Positions 29,920-38,239 of a stretch of 64,000 nt of DNA are shown here, in pieces. The DNA is taken from positions 1 through 64,000 of the forward strand of contig JAAFIY010000004.1 in NCBI GenBank assembly GCA_013297985.1, in the 5' to 3' direction. The first letter of the stretch is position 1. Each line of letters begins with the position of its first letter. This stretch comes from Comamonadaceae bacterium. GTDB lineage: Bacteria; Pseudomonadota; Gammaproteobacteria; Burkholderiales; Burkholderiaceae_C. The position numbers and the translations under genes were made by a program. The notes below the pieces were generated by a model. It was not told the origin of the DNA. It saw nothing but the letters and a program-made list of their open reading frames with translations, and did not search any database.

Positions 29920-32085
29920 ATGGAGCACGCCAACACCGCCGAGGCACCCGCCGCAGCAACTGCAACCGCAAGCGCCACAGCCGCATCAGCCGCGGTGCTG
30001 CCCCTTGCACTGAGCGCCCTGTCGGCAGCCTGCGGTGGCGGCGACGCCGAAGTGCCCCAGGCCTTGGCGGACGGCCGCTCGGCCCCCTACCGCCCCGACT
30101 TGCTGCCGCACGACCGCGCAAGCGACTTGCAGCCTCACCACCGCGCCGCGCTGGCCGGCGCACCTGCGGGGCGGCTGGCAGCCAGGGCCATCCGCTCGCC
30201 CACCGCCGACGAGTTTTTTGAATGGGCCGAGCGCACCTTTCCCCAGTTCTTCCCCGGCCCCGCGCAGACCTTGCCCGGCGCCAATGGCTTGCTGGTGCGC
30301 TTTTATCCCGGCACGCAGATTTACCTGTCGGTGTCCAACGACGCGCGGCTGGCCATATCGGGCATGGGGCCCGTCACCAACAACCAGGCCGTCAGCCTGG
30401 GCCGCGTGGCCGACTTTGCCGACGCAGTGCTTGCGCCCACGCCCGCCGCCGCGCCGCTCACCGACGAAGACGCCGCCCGCTTTTTGCAGCAGGCGCAGTT
30501 CTCAAGCACCTTGGCGCAAATTGCCGCCGTGCGCGCCAAAGGCTATGCCGGTTGGTTGGATGAGCAATTGGCGCTGCCCATGGGCCAAACCGGGTGGGAT
30601 TGGTTGATTGAGAAAGGCTACTCAGTCGTCAATGAATGGAAGCACTACAACAACGGAGAAACCACCCGATACATGACGTGGTACCAGTTGATGTCGCTGC
30701 CCGACCAGGTGCGCCGGCGTTGGGCGCTGGCGTTGTCGGAAACCTTTGTGGTGTCCATGCGGGGACTGGGCGACTCTTCTTTTTGGCCCGGCTTCATGAT
30801 GACCGCGTACTGGGACATCTTGTGCAAACACGGCTTTGGCAACTACCGGGATTTGCTGCATGACCTGACCCTGAACCCCGCCATGGGGGCATTCCTCAAC
30901 ACCAAGGGCAACGAGAAAGAAGACGCGACCATCGGCCGCTTTCCCGATGAGAACTACGCCCGCGAGGTGATGCAGCTCTTTTCCATCGGGCTGTATGAGC
31001 TGAACCTGGACGGCAGCCCCAAGCTCAACGCCCAAGGCAAGCCGATTGAGACCTACACCGCGTCAGACGTGAGCAACTTGGCGCGCGTTTTCACCGGCTA
31101 TGACCACGATTTTTCAGTAGGGCGAGTACCCGAAGGTCCGCCACATTTCGCGTGGAAGTTGCCCTATGCGCGCAACCCCATGCCGCTGAACCCGGCTAAG
31201 CATTCCGCGCTAGAGAAGAAGTTTTTGGGCGTCACCATCCCGCCCAATACATCGGGCCCTGAGTCGCTCAAGATCGCGCTGGACACCTTGTTCAACCACC
31301 CCAACGTGGGCCCCTTTTTGGGCCGCCAGTTCATTCAACGGCTGGTGACCAGCAACCCCAGTGCTGGGTACGTGGCCCGAGTGGCCACGGTGTTCAACAG
31401 CAACGGCGCAGGGGTGCGCGGCGACTTGAAAGCCGTGTTGCGCGCCATCCTTTTGGACCCAGAAGCACGCGGCGCAGCGAGCTTGGCGTCCACCACCTTT
31501 GGCAAGCTGCGTGAGCCTGCGGTGCGTATTGCCCAGTGGGGGCAAAGCTTCAAGGTGCGTTCAATCTTCAACACCTGGAAGCCAGTGATCAAGGCGTGGC
31601 GCCAAGGTATTGATGTCAACCAATACCCGCTAGATGCGCCGTCGGTCTTCAACTTCTTTCGCCCCGGCTACATCCCGCCCGGCACTGAGATGGCGCGCAT
31701 TGGCGCCACGGCGCCCGAGTTTCAGATCATGAACGAGAGCACAGTTCCGTCGTGGTCCAACTTCATTGCCACGTATTTTCAGAATGGCATCCGTGTCACT
31801 GGGCCAGACGTGCCTCAGAACATCAGCACCGCCGCTGATGGGCAGGACGTGGTGCCTGACTACAGCTACGAAATGTCCCTCGTCGGGGACTTGGACGCCC
31901 TGGTGCGCCACTTGAACTTGGTGCTGTGCGCCGGAACCCTGTCCGCCGCCAGCGTCAACACAATAGTGGCCGCGCTGCGCGCGCTGCACCCACGCCCCAC
32001 GGAATCCGACGAGCGCCGCCAAGGCCATGTGGCCCGCGCATTGATGTTCGTGATGTCGGCGCCTGAATACATCGTGCAACGCTGA
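29920..32085 (+). CDS. DUF1800 family exported protein
   Basis: 721 residues. The N-terminus is Ala-rich with a hydrophobic stretch ending 'ALSALSAACGGGD', which could be a weak lipobox (Cys near 38) or a plain signal. The central and C-terminal region matches DUF1800: 'DEDAARFLQQAQFSSTLAQIAAVRAKGYAGWLDEQL', 'RRRWALALSETFVVS', 'PDENYAREVMQLFSIGLYELNLDGSPKLN', 'TYTASDVSNLARVFTGY' and 'HPNVGPFLGRQFIQRLVTSNPSAGYVARVATVF'. Function is unknown. It is followed 11 nt later by a DUF1501 gene, its near-universal partner, and the pair is thought to act outside the cytoplasmic membrane. The stop is TGA at 32083-32085. Confidence 0.85.
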   Translation: MEHANTAEAPAAATATASATAASAAVLPLALSALSAACGGGDAEVPQALADGRSAPYRPDLLPHDRASDLQPHHRAALAGAPAGRLAARAIRSPTADEFFEWAERTFPQFFPGPAQTLPGANGLLVRFYPGTQIYLSVSNDARLAISGMGPVTNNQAVSLGRVADFADAVLAPTPAAAPLTDEDAARFLQQAQFSSTLAQIAAVRAKGYAGWLDEQLALPMGQTGWDWLIEKGYSVVNEWKHYNNGETTRYMTWYQLMSLPDQVRRRWALALSETFVVSMRGLGDSSFWPGFMMTAYWDILCKHGFGNYRDLLHDLTLNPAMGAFLNTKGNEKEDATIGRFPDENYAREVMQLFSIGLYELNLDGSPKLNAQGKPIETYTASDVSNLARVFTGYDHDFSVGRVPEGPPHFAWKLPYARNPMPLNPAKHSALEKKFLGVTIPPNTSGPESLKIALDTLFNHPNVGPFLGRQFIQRLVTSNPSAGYVARVATVFNSNGAGVRGDLKAVLRAILLDPEARGAASLASTTFGKLREPAVRIAQWGQSFKVRSIFNTWKPVIKAWRQGIDVNQYPLDAPSVFNFFRPGYIPPGTEMARIGATAPEFQIMNESTVPSWSNFIATYFQNGIRVTGPDVPQNISTAADGQDVVPDYSYEMSLVGDLDALVRHLNLVLCAGTLSAASVNTIVAALRALHPRPTESDERRQGHVARALMFVMSAPEYIVQR

Positions 32086-32096
32086 AGGGGATAACC

Positions 32097-33539
32097 ATGC
32101 ATCCAATGGACCCTTCACGCCGAAGCTTTCTGCAGCAAACCGGGCTGGCACTCACGGGCGTGGCCGCCCCGCTGGCCGTGAACCTGGCCGCCATGGGCGA
32201 GGCCGCAGCCCAGTCGGCCACCGACTACAAGGCGCTGGTGTGCGTGTTCCTGTTCGGCGGCAACGACCACGCCAACACGGTGGTGGCCTTTGACGATGCC
32301 AACCACGCGCGCTACACCACCCTTCGCGGTGCCGTGCTGGCCACGCCCAAGTCGCAGTTGGCCGCCACTGAACTGATACCCACCCGTCCGCTGGCCAACG
32401 GCGTGAAGTACGCCTTGGCCCCTGAGATGCCCGAGCTGGCCGCGCTGTTCAACGCGGGCCAAGCGGCCGTGATGCTGAATGTGGGTCCGCTGGTGGTACC
32501 CCTGACCCGCCAGCAGTATCAGGCGGGTGTGCTGGCCCAACCGCCCAAGCTTTTCTCTCACAACGACCAACAGTCGGTGTGGCAGGCGCAAGGAGCCGAA
32601 GGCACCACCCGTGGCTGGGGTGGCCGCATTGCAGACCTGACGCTGTCAGCCAACGGCAACCCGCTGTACACCTGCGTGCAAGTGGCCAGTGACGACGGCT
32701 TTGCGGGCGATGCGGTGTTTTTGTCGGGCAACACGGCGCAGCAGTACCAGTGCACCACGGCGGGTGCGGTGCCTTTTGAGCCCACCTTGGCCACCGGCAA
32801 CTTTTTCTACAACAACCCCGCCGTCAACGCGATGTTTTCGGAGTTTTTGGTCAAGCCGCAAACGCATGTGCTGGCCGAGGAATACGCCCGCATCGTGCGA
32901 CGCAGCATTGCGGCAGAGATCGATGTGCGCGCTGCTTTGAATGCGGGCGTGGTGCAAACGCCGTTTCCGCAGGGCAACGGTTTGGCTTCGCAACTGCGCA
33001 TCGTGGCCAAGATGATTGCGGGTCGTTCGGTGCTGGGTGCCAAGCGGCAGGTGTTCATGGTGTCGCTGGGCGGCTTTGACACCCACGACAACCAGCCCAA
33101 CCGCCACCCGGGGCTGGTGCGCAAGGTCAGCCAAGCGCTGGATGCGTTCTACAAAGCCACGGTGGAGATTGGCATGGCCAATCAGGTCACCGCATTCACC
33201 GCGTCGGACTTTGGTCGCACGCTCACCAGCAATGGCGACGGCACCGACCACGGCTGGGGCGGCCACCACTTCATGGTGGGCGGCGCGGTGCGCGGCAGGG
33301 CGCTCTATGGCACACCGCCGCCGATTGCGGCAGGCAACACCAGCGCGGCAGAAGACCAATGGCATGTGGGCCAAGGCCGCTTGCTGCCCAGCACTTCGGT
33401 GGACCAATTGGCAGCCACCCTGGGGCGCTGGTTTGGGTTGTCAGACGCTGACCTGTACCGCACCTTGCCCAACCTGAACCACTTTGGCGACGTGGCGGGG
33501 CGGCCCGACTATCCGGTGAACCTGGGCTTCATGGGCTAG
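32097..33539 (+). CDS. DUF1501 family Tat-exported protein
   Basis: 480 residues. The twin-arginine signal is explicit: 'SRRSFLQQTGLALTGVAAPLAVNLAAMGEAAAQ' (residues 7-39), so the protein is folded in the cytoplasm before export. The DUF1501 (alkaline-phosphatase-superfamily-like) core shows 'LVCVFLFGGNDHANTVV', 'PALAP'-like 'KYALAPEMPELAALFNAGQAAVMLNVGPL', 'FSHNDQQSVWQ', 'QVFMVSLGGFDTHDNQPNRH', 'FTASDFGRTLTSNGDGTDHGWGGHHFMVGGAV' and 'LAATLGRWFGL'. The GGND, GGFDTHDNQ and SDFGRT..GTDHGWGG blocks look like metal-binding positions in the superfamily. It is the partner of the DUF1800 gene just upstream. The substrate is unknown. Confidence 0.88.
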   Translation: MHPMDPSRRSFLQQTGLALTGVAAPLAVNLAAMGEAAAQSATDYKALVCVFLFGGNDHANTVVAFDDANHARYTTLRGAVLATPKSQLAATELIPTRPLANGVKYALAPEMPELAALFNAGQAAVMLNVGPLVVPLTRQQYQAGVLAQPPKLFSHNDQQSVWQAQGAEGTTRGWGGRIADLTLSANGNPLYTCVQVASDDGFAGDAVFLSGNTAQQYQCTTAGAVPFEPTLATGNFFYNNPAVNAMFSEFLVKPQTHVLAEEYARIVRRSIAAEIDVRAALNAGVVQTPFPQGNGLASQLRIVAKMIAGRSVLGAKRQVFMVSLGGFDTHDNQPNRHPGLVRKVSQALDAFYKATVEIGMANQVTAFTASDFGRTLTSNGDGTDHGWGGHHFMVGGAVRGRALYGTPPPIAAGNTSAAEDQWHVGQGRLLPSTSVDQLAATLGRWFGLSDADLYRTLPNLNHFGDVAGRPDYPVNLGFMG

Positions 33540-33620
33540 CGTGTTGGCAGCATGCGCGTGCTTGACGCAGCTTCACGGTTTGTGCGTATGCTCCTATCCC
33601 ATGTTGTCTAGGAGGTTGCT

Positions 33621-34697
33621 ATGGCCCTGATGGATTTCATCAAGAAGCAGTTCATTGACATCATTCAATGGACCGAAGACAGCGACGGCACGCTGGCTTG
33701 GCGCTTTCCCATGGCGGACATGGAGATTCAGTACGGCGCTTCGCTCACCGTGCGTGAATCGCAAATGGCGGTGTTTGTGAACGAGGGCAAAGTGGCCGAT
33801 GTGTTCGGCCCCGGCATGTACAAGCTCACCACCCAGACGATTCCGGTACTGACGTACCTGAAGAACTGGGACAAGCTGTTTGAGTCACCGTTCAAGAGCG
33901 AGGTGTACTTCTTCAGCACCCGCCAGCAGGTCGACCAAAAGTGGGGCACGCCGCAGCCCATCACCGTGCGCGACAAAGACTTTGGCGCGGTGCGCCTGCG
34001 GGCCTTTGGCAACTATGCCTTCAAGCTGGTGGACCCCAAGCTGTTTCACACCGAGGTGTCGGGCACACGGGCCAGCTACACCGTGGCCGAAATTGACGGC
34101 CAATTGCGCGGGCTGGTGTTGCAAAACATCAGCGTGGCCATTGCCTCCAGCGGCATTCCGTTTTTGGACCTGGCAGCCAACCAGATCTTGTTTGCCGAGG
34201 CGCTGCGCAAGCAGCTTGACCCCGAATTTGCCAAGCTGGGCCTGAAGGTCGAGCAGCTCACGGTGCAAAGCTTGTCACTGCCCGAAGAGCTGCAAAAAAT
34301 CTTGGACCAAAAAATTGGCATGGGCATGGTGGGCAACGACATGGCCAAGTTCATGCAATACCAAACCGCGCAGGCCATTCCCAAGATGGCAGAGGGCGCA
34401 GCAGGCGCGGGCGGTGGCGGCTCGGTCGTTGGCGACGCAATGGGGCTGGGCGCGGGTGTGGCCATGGGCCAAGTGCTGGCGCAAAGCCTGCAGGCAGGCT
34501 TGGGTGGCATGAACCAGCCCGCTATGAGTTCTGTAGCAGCTTCCGCAGGAATGGCGGGCGCTGCAGCCGCATCAGGCATCAAACCTGATGAAGTGATGGC
34601 CACGCTAGAAAAGCTGGCTGAGCTCAAAAGCAAAGGCATCCTGACGGAAGAAGAGTTCGCCACCAAGAAGGCTGAGCTGCTCAAGAAACTGGTGTAG
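33621..34697 (+). CDS. SPFH (band-7) domain protein with C-terminal SHOCT motif
   Basis: 358 residues. A strong AGGAGG precedes ATG 33621. Residues about 25-240 form an SPFH/band-7 domain of the 'virion core protein'/YdjI-like class ('SQMAVFVNEGKVADVFGPGMYKLTTQTIPVLTYLKNW', 'VRDKDFGAVRLRAFGNYAFKLVDPKLFH', 'LQNISVAIASSGIPFLDLAANQILFAEALRKQLDPEFAKLGLKVEQLTVQSLSLPEELQKIL'). A Gly/Ala/Met-rich linker follows, then a SHOCT helix pair ('EVMATLEKLAELKSKGILTEEEFATKKAELLKKL', about 323-357). Such proteins scaffold membrane-associated assemblies. It heads a same-strand series with DUF4178, DUF350, aminopropyltransferase and FAD oxidase genes. A repeat element is embedded in the linker codons. Confidence 0.87.
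   Translation: MALMDFIKKQFIDIIQWTEDSDGTLAWRFPMADMEIQYGASLTVRESQMAVFVNEGKVADVFGPGMYKLTTQTIPVLTYLKNWDKLFESPFKSEVYFFSTRQQVDQKWGTPQPITVRDKDFGAVRLRAFGNYAFKLVDPKLFHTEVSGTRASYTVAEIDGQLRGLVLQNISVAIASSGIPFLDLAANQILFAEALRKQLDPEFAKLGLKVEQLTVQSLSLPEELQKILDQKIGMGMVGNDMAKFMQYQTAQAIPKMAEGAAGAGGGGSVVGDAMGLGAGVAMGQVLAQSLQAGLGGMNQPAMSSVAASAGMAGAAAASGIKPDEVMATLEKLAELKSKGILTEEEFATKKAELLKKLV
34521..34560 (+). repeat. 40-bp GCTAY stem-loop element, copy K, inside the SPFH gene
   Basis: It lies within codons of the Gly/Ala-rich linker. GCTAT/GTAGC arms of 17 bases are followed by a 23-base tail starting AGCTTCCGC and ending GGGCG, the same layout as the intergenic copies. It is translated as A-M-S-S-V-A-A-S-A-G-M-A-G. 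Confidence 0.5.
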
Positions 34698-34745
34698 TCA
34701 CGCTCTGGCTTGGTCGTCCTTCCTTGACTGAATCCACCGCGCCCG

Positions 34746-36272
34746 GTGGCTGAAAGCGCTTCCCCCCAACGCGCCTGGCGTGCGGCCTGCCCGGGTTGCG
34801 GCGCGCCGGTGGAGTTCAAGTTTGCGCAGAGCACCCATGCGGTGTGCGGCTACTGCCAAAGCACCGTGGTGCGCAGCGGTGAGGTGCTCAAACGCATCGG
34901 CAAGATGGCCGAGCTGTTTGATGACCACAGCCCGCTTCAGTTAGGCGCATCCGGCACCTACAAAGGCCGCGCCTTCACTTTGGTGGGGCGGCTGCAGTTC
35001 AAGGGCTCCACCGGCGTTTGGGCCGAGTGGGAAGCCCTGTGCACCGACGGTACCCTGCTCAATTTGGCCGAGGACAACGGCGCCTATGTGATGGCGCGGG
35101 CGCTGGACACGGCGCGTGAAGCCCCCGCCGCCGAGCACTTTCGTTTAGGCGCCACCACGGCAGTCAACGGCAAGCCCGCCACCGTCACCCTCAATGATTC
35201 GGTGGCGCTGATCAGCGCCCAAGGCGAGCTGCCCAAGCTGCCGCCGCTGGGCCAGCCCTTTGCGGTGGTGGAGCTGCGCACCCAAGAGCAGCAAGTCATC
35301 AGCATTGAATACAGCAGCACCCCGCCGCGCTGGAGCGTGGGCGAAGCGGTGGCGTTGGCCGACTTGGCCATGAGCGGCCTCAAGACCGAGCTGGCCAGCG
35401 AAAGCAAAGGCCGCCAGTTCAGTTGCCCCAACTGCGGCGCCAGCGTGGGCGTGTCGCTGGCCAGCAGCAAGAGCGTGGTGTGCGGCAGTTGCGACAGCAT
35501 CATCGACCTGAACACCGGCATTGGCGGCGAGCTCACCGCTGTGAAGCAAGACGAGCACATCGAGCCGCTCATTCCCATGGGCTCATCTGGCAAGCTGCAA
35601 AACACCCAATGGCAGGTGGTGGGCTTTCAGCATCGGCTGGGGGTAGAGCCCGGCTCTGACGAGCACTTTGGCTGGGACGAATACCTGCTGTTTGAAGCCA
35701 AGCGCGGCTTTGTGTTTTTGGTGGACTCCACCGAGGGCTGGAGCTTGGTGAAACCCACCACCGGCGTGCCCAAGCTCAGTGCCAATGGCAGCCAGGCCAC
35801 GTATCTGGGCGGCTCCTACATGCTCACCAGCACCTACAAGGCCGAGACCACTTATGTCTGCGGCGAGTTTTACTGGCCCGTGTTTCGCGGCCAAGTCACG
35901 CAAAACCGCGACTTTGCCCGTGGCCGTGATTTGCTGAGCCTGGAGCAAAGCGACAAAGAACTCAATTGGTCAGCCGGCTCCAAGCTCGACGCCAACACCG
36001 TGGTGCAAGCCTTTGGCCTCAAGGGCCAAGAGGCCGCTTTCAAACGTTCTGACGTGACGCCAGTGAGCTTCTCAGGCGGCAACGGGATGAGTTTTTCAAC
36101 ACTGCTGACGATCTTTGTGATTCTGATCATTCTGGCCAGCATCATGAACGCATGCGGCCCGCGCTGTGACCCGTCACGCGAGGATTGCAGCGCCTACACC
36201 AGCTCCAGCGGGCGCAGCAGCGGCGGCTCGTGGGGCGGCGGGGGCTCGATTGGCGGCGGTGGCCACAAGTAG
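34746..36272 (+). CDS. DUF4178 protein with two zinc ribbons and a C-terminal membrane anchor
   Basis: 508 residues from GTG 34746. An N-terminal zinc ribbon ('CPGCG...CGYC', about 15-37) precedes a DUF4178 beta-domain ('LQLGASGTYKGRAFTLVGRLQFKGSTGVWAEWEAL'). A second zinc ribbon ('CPNCG...CGSC', about 224-246) precedes a second DUF4178 copy ('LIPMGSSGKLQNTQWQVVGFQHRL...GWDEYLLFEAKRGFVFLVDSTEGWSLV'). One transmembrane helix ('FSTLLTIFVILIILASIMNA', about 451-470) and a Cys-containing, Gly/Ser-rich tail ending 'SIGGGGHK' follow. The soluble ribbons are probably cytoplasmic. DUF4178 proteins recur beside SPFH, DUF350 and spermidine-synthase-like genes; the function is unknown but is inferred to relate to the membrane. 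Confidence 0.83.
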   Translation: MAESASPQRAWRAACPGCGAPVEFKFAQSTHAVCGYCQSTVVRSGEVLKRIGKMAELFDDHSPLQLGASGTYKGRAFTLVGRLQFKGSTGVWAEWEALCTDGTLLNLAEDNGAYVMARALDTAREAPAAEHFRLGATTAVNGKPATVTLNDSVALISAQGELPKLPPLGQPFAVVELRTQEQQVISIEYSSTPPRWSVGEAVALADLAMSGLKTELASESKGRQFSCPNCGASVGVSLASSKSVVCGSCDSIIDLNTGIGGELTAVKQDEHIEPLIPMGSSGKLQNTQWQVVGFQHRLGVEPGSDEHFGWDEYLLFEAKRGFVFLVDSTEGWSLVKPTTGVPKLSANGSQATYLGGSYMLTSTYKAETTYVCGEFYWPVFRGQVTQNRDFARGRDLLSLEQSDKELNWSAGSKLDANTVVQAFGLKGQEAAFKRSDVTPVSFSGGNGMSFSTLLTIFVILIILASIMNACGPRCDPSREDCSAYTSSSGRSSGGSWGGGGSIGGGGHK

Positions 36273-36318
36273 CTGGTTGGTGTTTTGACGGTTGGTTGTT
36301 CACCCAAGGAGAAACCAA

Positions 36319-36543
36319 ATGATGTGGGGCCTTGAATACTTAAAACCCGGCGCGTTTTTGTCGGCGCTGCTGTTCGCCATCATTGGTGTGGTGATCTTTT
36401 GGATCTGCTTCATCATCATCGACAAGCTCACGCCCTACGACCTGTGGCTGGAGATTGTCGAAAAGCAAAACGTGGCCTTAGGGCTGGTGGTCGCAGCCAT
36501 GAGCCTGGGTATTTGCATCATCGTGGCCGCGGCCATCCACTAG
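36319..36543 (+). CDS. DUF350 small membrane protein
   Basis: 74 residues from ATG 36319, with AAGGAG nine bases upstream. There are two hydrophobic helices: 'FLSALLFAIIGVVIFWICFIIID' (about 13-35) and 'LGLVVAAMSLGICIIVAAAIH' (about 54-74). The loop between them carries 'KLTPYDLWLEIVEKQNVA', the conserved E-x-Q-N-x-A pattern of DUF350/YjfL-like proteins. This is one DUF350 unit, shorter than the double-unit YjfL. It sits 46 bp after the DUF4178 gene and 4 bp before the aminopropyltransferase. The role is unknown. Confidence 0.85.
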   Translation: MMWGLEYLKPGAFLSALLFAIIGVVIFWICFIIIDKLTPYDLWLEIVEKQNVALGLVVAAMSLGICIIVAAAIH

Positions 36544-36547
36544 ACCG

Positions 36548-38239
36548 GTGCCCAGCCCAGCGGTGCCGGTGCCAAGCGCTCCGGCCGCAGCAGACACCGC
36601 AGCAGACTTGGCCACGGCCCGGTCGCGCTGGCCTGCGCCTGGGTCGGCTGAACCGGGCGCGGAGCCCGCCACCGAGGCCACGCCACCCCCCGCGTCGAAT
36701 GACCCGGTGCCGCCAGGCCCGCGGCCAATGGAAGTGGCGCTGCTGGCCAGCGTGTTCGTCATCGCCGCCTGCGGGCTGGTGTACGAACTCGCTGCGGGCG
36801 CCTTGGCCAGCTATGTGCTGGGTGATTCGGTTCTGCAGTTCTCCACCATCATCGGCACTTACTTGTTTGCAATGGGCGTGGGCTCGTGGTTGTCGCGCTT
36901 TATTGATCGGCAATTGCCCGCGCACTTCTTGCGCATTGAGCTGCTGATTGCCTTGGTGGGCGGCCTCATGCCCGCTGCCTTGTTTTTGCTGCACGCGCAC
37001 CAGCCGCTGGCTTTCAGAGAGGTGCTGTACGGCCTGGTGCTGTTGATCGGCACGCTGGTGGGGCTGGAAATTCCGCTGGTGATGCGGCTGCTTAAACGCA
37101 ATGTGGCGCTCAAGGATTTGGTGTCACAGGTGCTGACCTTTGACTACCTGGGCGCGCTGGCGGTGTCGCTGGCGTTTCCCTTGCTGCTGCTGCCGCAGCT
37201 CGGCCTGGTGCGCACCGGGCTGCTGTTTGGGCTGCTCAATGCCGGGGTGGCGCTGTGGGCGCTGTGGCTTTTCAGGCACGAGCTGCGCGGCCTGCTGTGG
37301 CATGTGGGCGCCGCACTGGGCACGGCAGGGGTGCTGGCGCTGGCTTTTGCCCAAGCCGACCGCATCACCACCTGGGCCGAAGACCGCTTTTATCAAGACA
37401 AAGTGGTGTACGCCGAATCATCACCCTGGCAGCGGGTGGTGGTGACCCACGGCCGCGAAGGCCACAAGCTGTACTTGAACGGCAACCTGCAGTTTGCCGA
37501 GCGCGATGAATACCGCTACCACGAAGCGCTGGTGCACCCCGCCGCAGCGGCCTTCAACGCTGCGGGCACAGGGCCGCGCCGGGTGGCCGTGCTGGGCGGG
37601 GGCGATGGCTTGGCAGTGCGCGAGATCTTGCGCTATCCGGCGGTGGAGTCCATCACCCTGGTGGAGCTGGATCCACACATGACGCGGCTGTTTTCCACCC
37701 ACGCCGCGCTGCAGCGCATCAATGGTGATTCCTTGCGCTCACCCAAGGTCAAGGTGCTCAATGCCGACGCTTTCACCTGGTTGGAAGACAGCCGCGAGAT
37801 GTTTGATTTGATCGTGGTGGATTTTCCTGACCCCACCAATTTCTCGATTGGCAAGCTCTACACCGACAGCTTTTACCGCCTGCTGGCCGCGCGCTTGTCG
37901 GCCAGTGGTTTTGCGGTGGTGCAAAGCACCTCACCGCTGGTGGCGCGGCAAAGTTTTTGGACGGTAGTGCAAACCATTGAATCGGTAGGCCTGCACACCA
38001 GCGCTTACCACGCCTTGGTGCCCAGCTTTGGCGAATGGGGCTTCATCATCGCCAGCCGCAGGCCTTGGGCGCCGCCTACGCAGGTGCCGGATGGCCTGCG
38101 CTACGCCAGCCCGCCCATCATCAGCGCCATGACACAGTTCCCGCCCGACATGGCACGGGTGGATGCGGATGTGAACCGTCTGTACAACCAAGTGCTGGTG
38201 ACGACGTTTGAGCGCGAATGGGGCCAGGTACGCCGTTAG
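36548..38239 (+). CDS. membrane-embedded polyamine aminopropyltransferase (spermidine-synthase-like)
   Basis: 563 residues from GTG 36548; ATG 36728, just before the first helix, is an alternative that drops a Pro/Ala-rich leader. About seven transmembrane helices (residues 60-275, beginning 'VALLASVFVIAACGLVYELAAGALASYVLGDSV') precede a SpeE-type catalytic domain. That domain shows 'VVVTHGREGHKLYLNGNLQFAERDEYRYHEALVHPA', the dcSAM-binding 'VAVLGGGDGLAVREILRYPAVESITLVELDP', and 'FDLIVVDFPDPTNFSIGKLYTDSFYRLL'. It should transfer an aminopropyl group from decarboxylated SAM to an amine at the inner membrane. No AdoMet decarboxylase (speD) gene is visible in the window. The 3' end overlaps the FAD oxidase gene. 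Confidence 0.87.
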   Translation: MPSPAVPVPSAPAAADTAADLATARSRWPAPGSAEPGAEPATEATPPPASNDPVPPGPRPMEVALLASVFVIAACGLVYELAAGALASYVLGDSVLQFSTIIGTYLFAMGVGSWLSRFIDRQLPAHFLRIELLIALVGGLMPAALFLLHAHQPLAFREVLYGLVLLIGTLVGLEIPLVMRLLKRNVALKDLVSQVLTFDYLGALAVSLAFPLLLLPQLGLVRTGLLFGLLNAGVALWALWLFRHELRGLLWHVGAALGTAGVLALAFAQADRITTWAEDRFYQDKVVYAESSPWQRVVVTHGREGHKLYLNGNLQFAERDEYRYHEALVHPAAAAFNAAGTGPRRVAVLGGGDGLAVREILRYPAVESITLVELDPHMTRLFSTHAALQRINGDSLRSPKVKVLNADAFTWLEDSREMFDLIVVDFPDPTNFSIGKLYTDSFYRLLAARLSASGFAVVQSTSPLVARQSFWTVVQTIESVGLHTSAYHALVPSFGEWGFIIASRRPWAPPTQVPDGLRYASPPIISAMTQFPPDMARVDADVNRLYNQVLVTTFEREWGQVRR

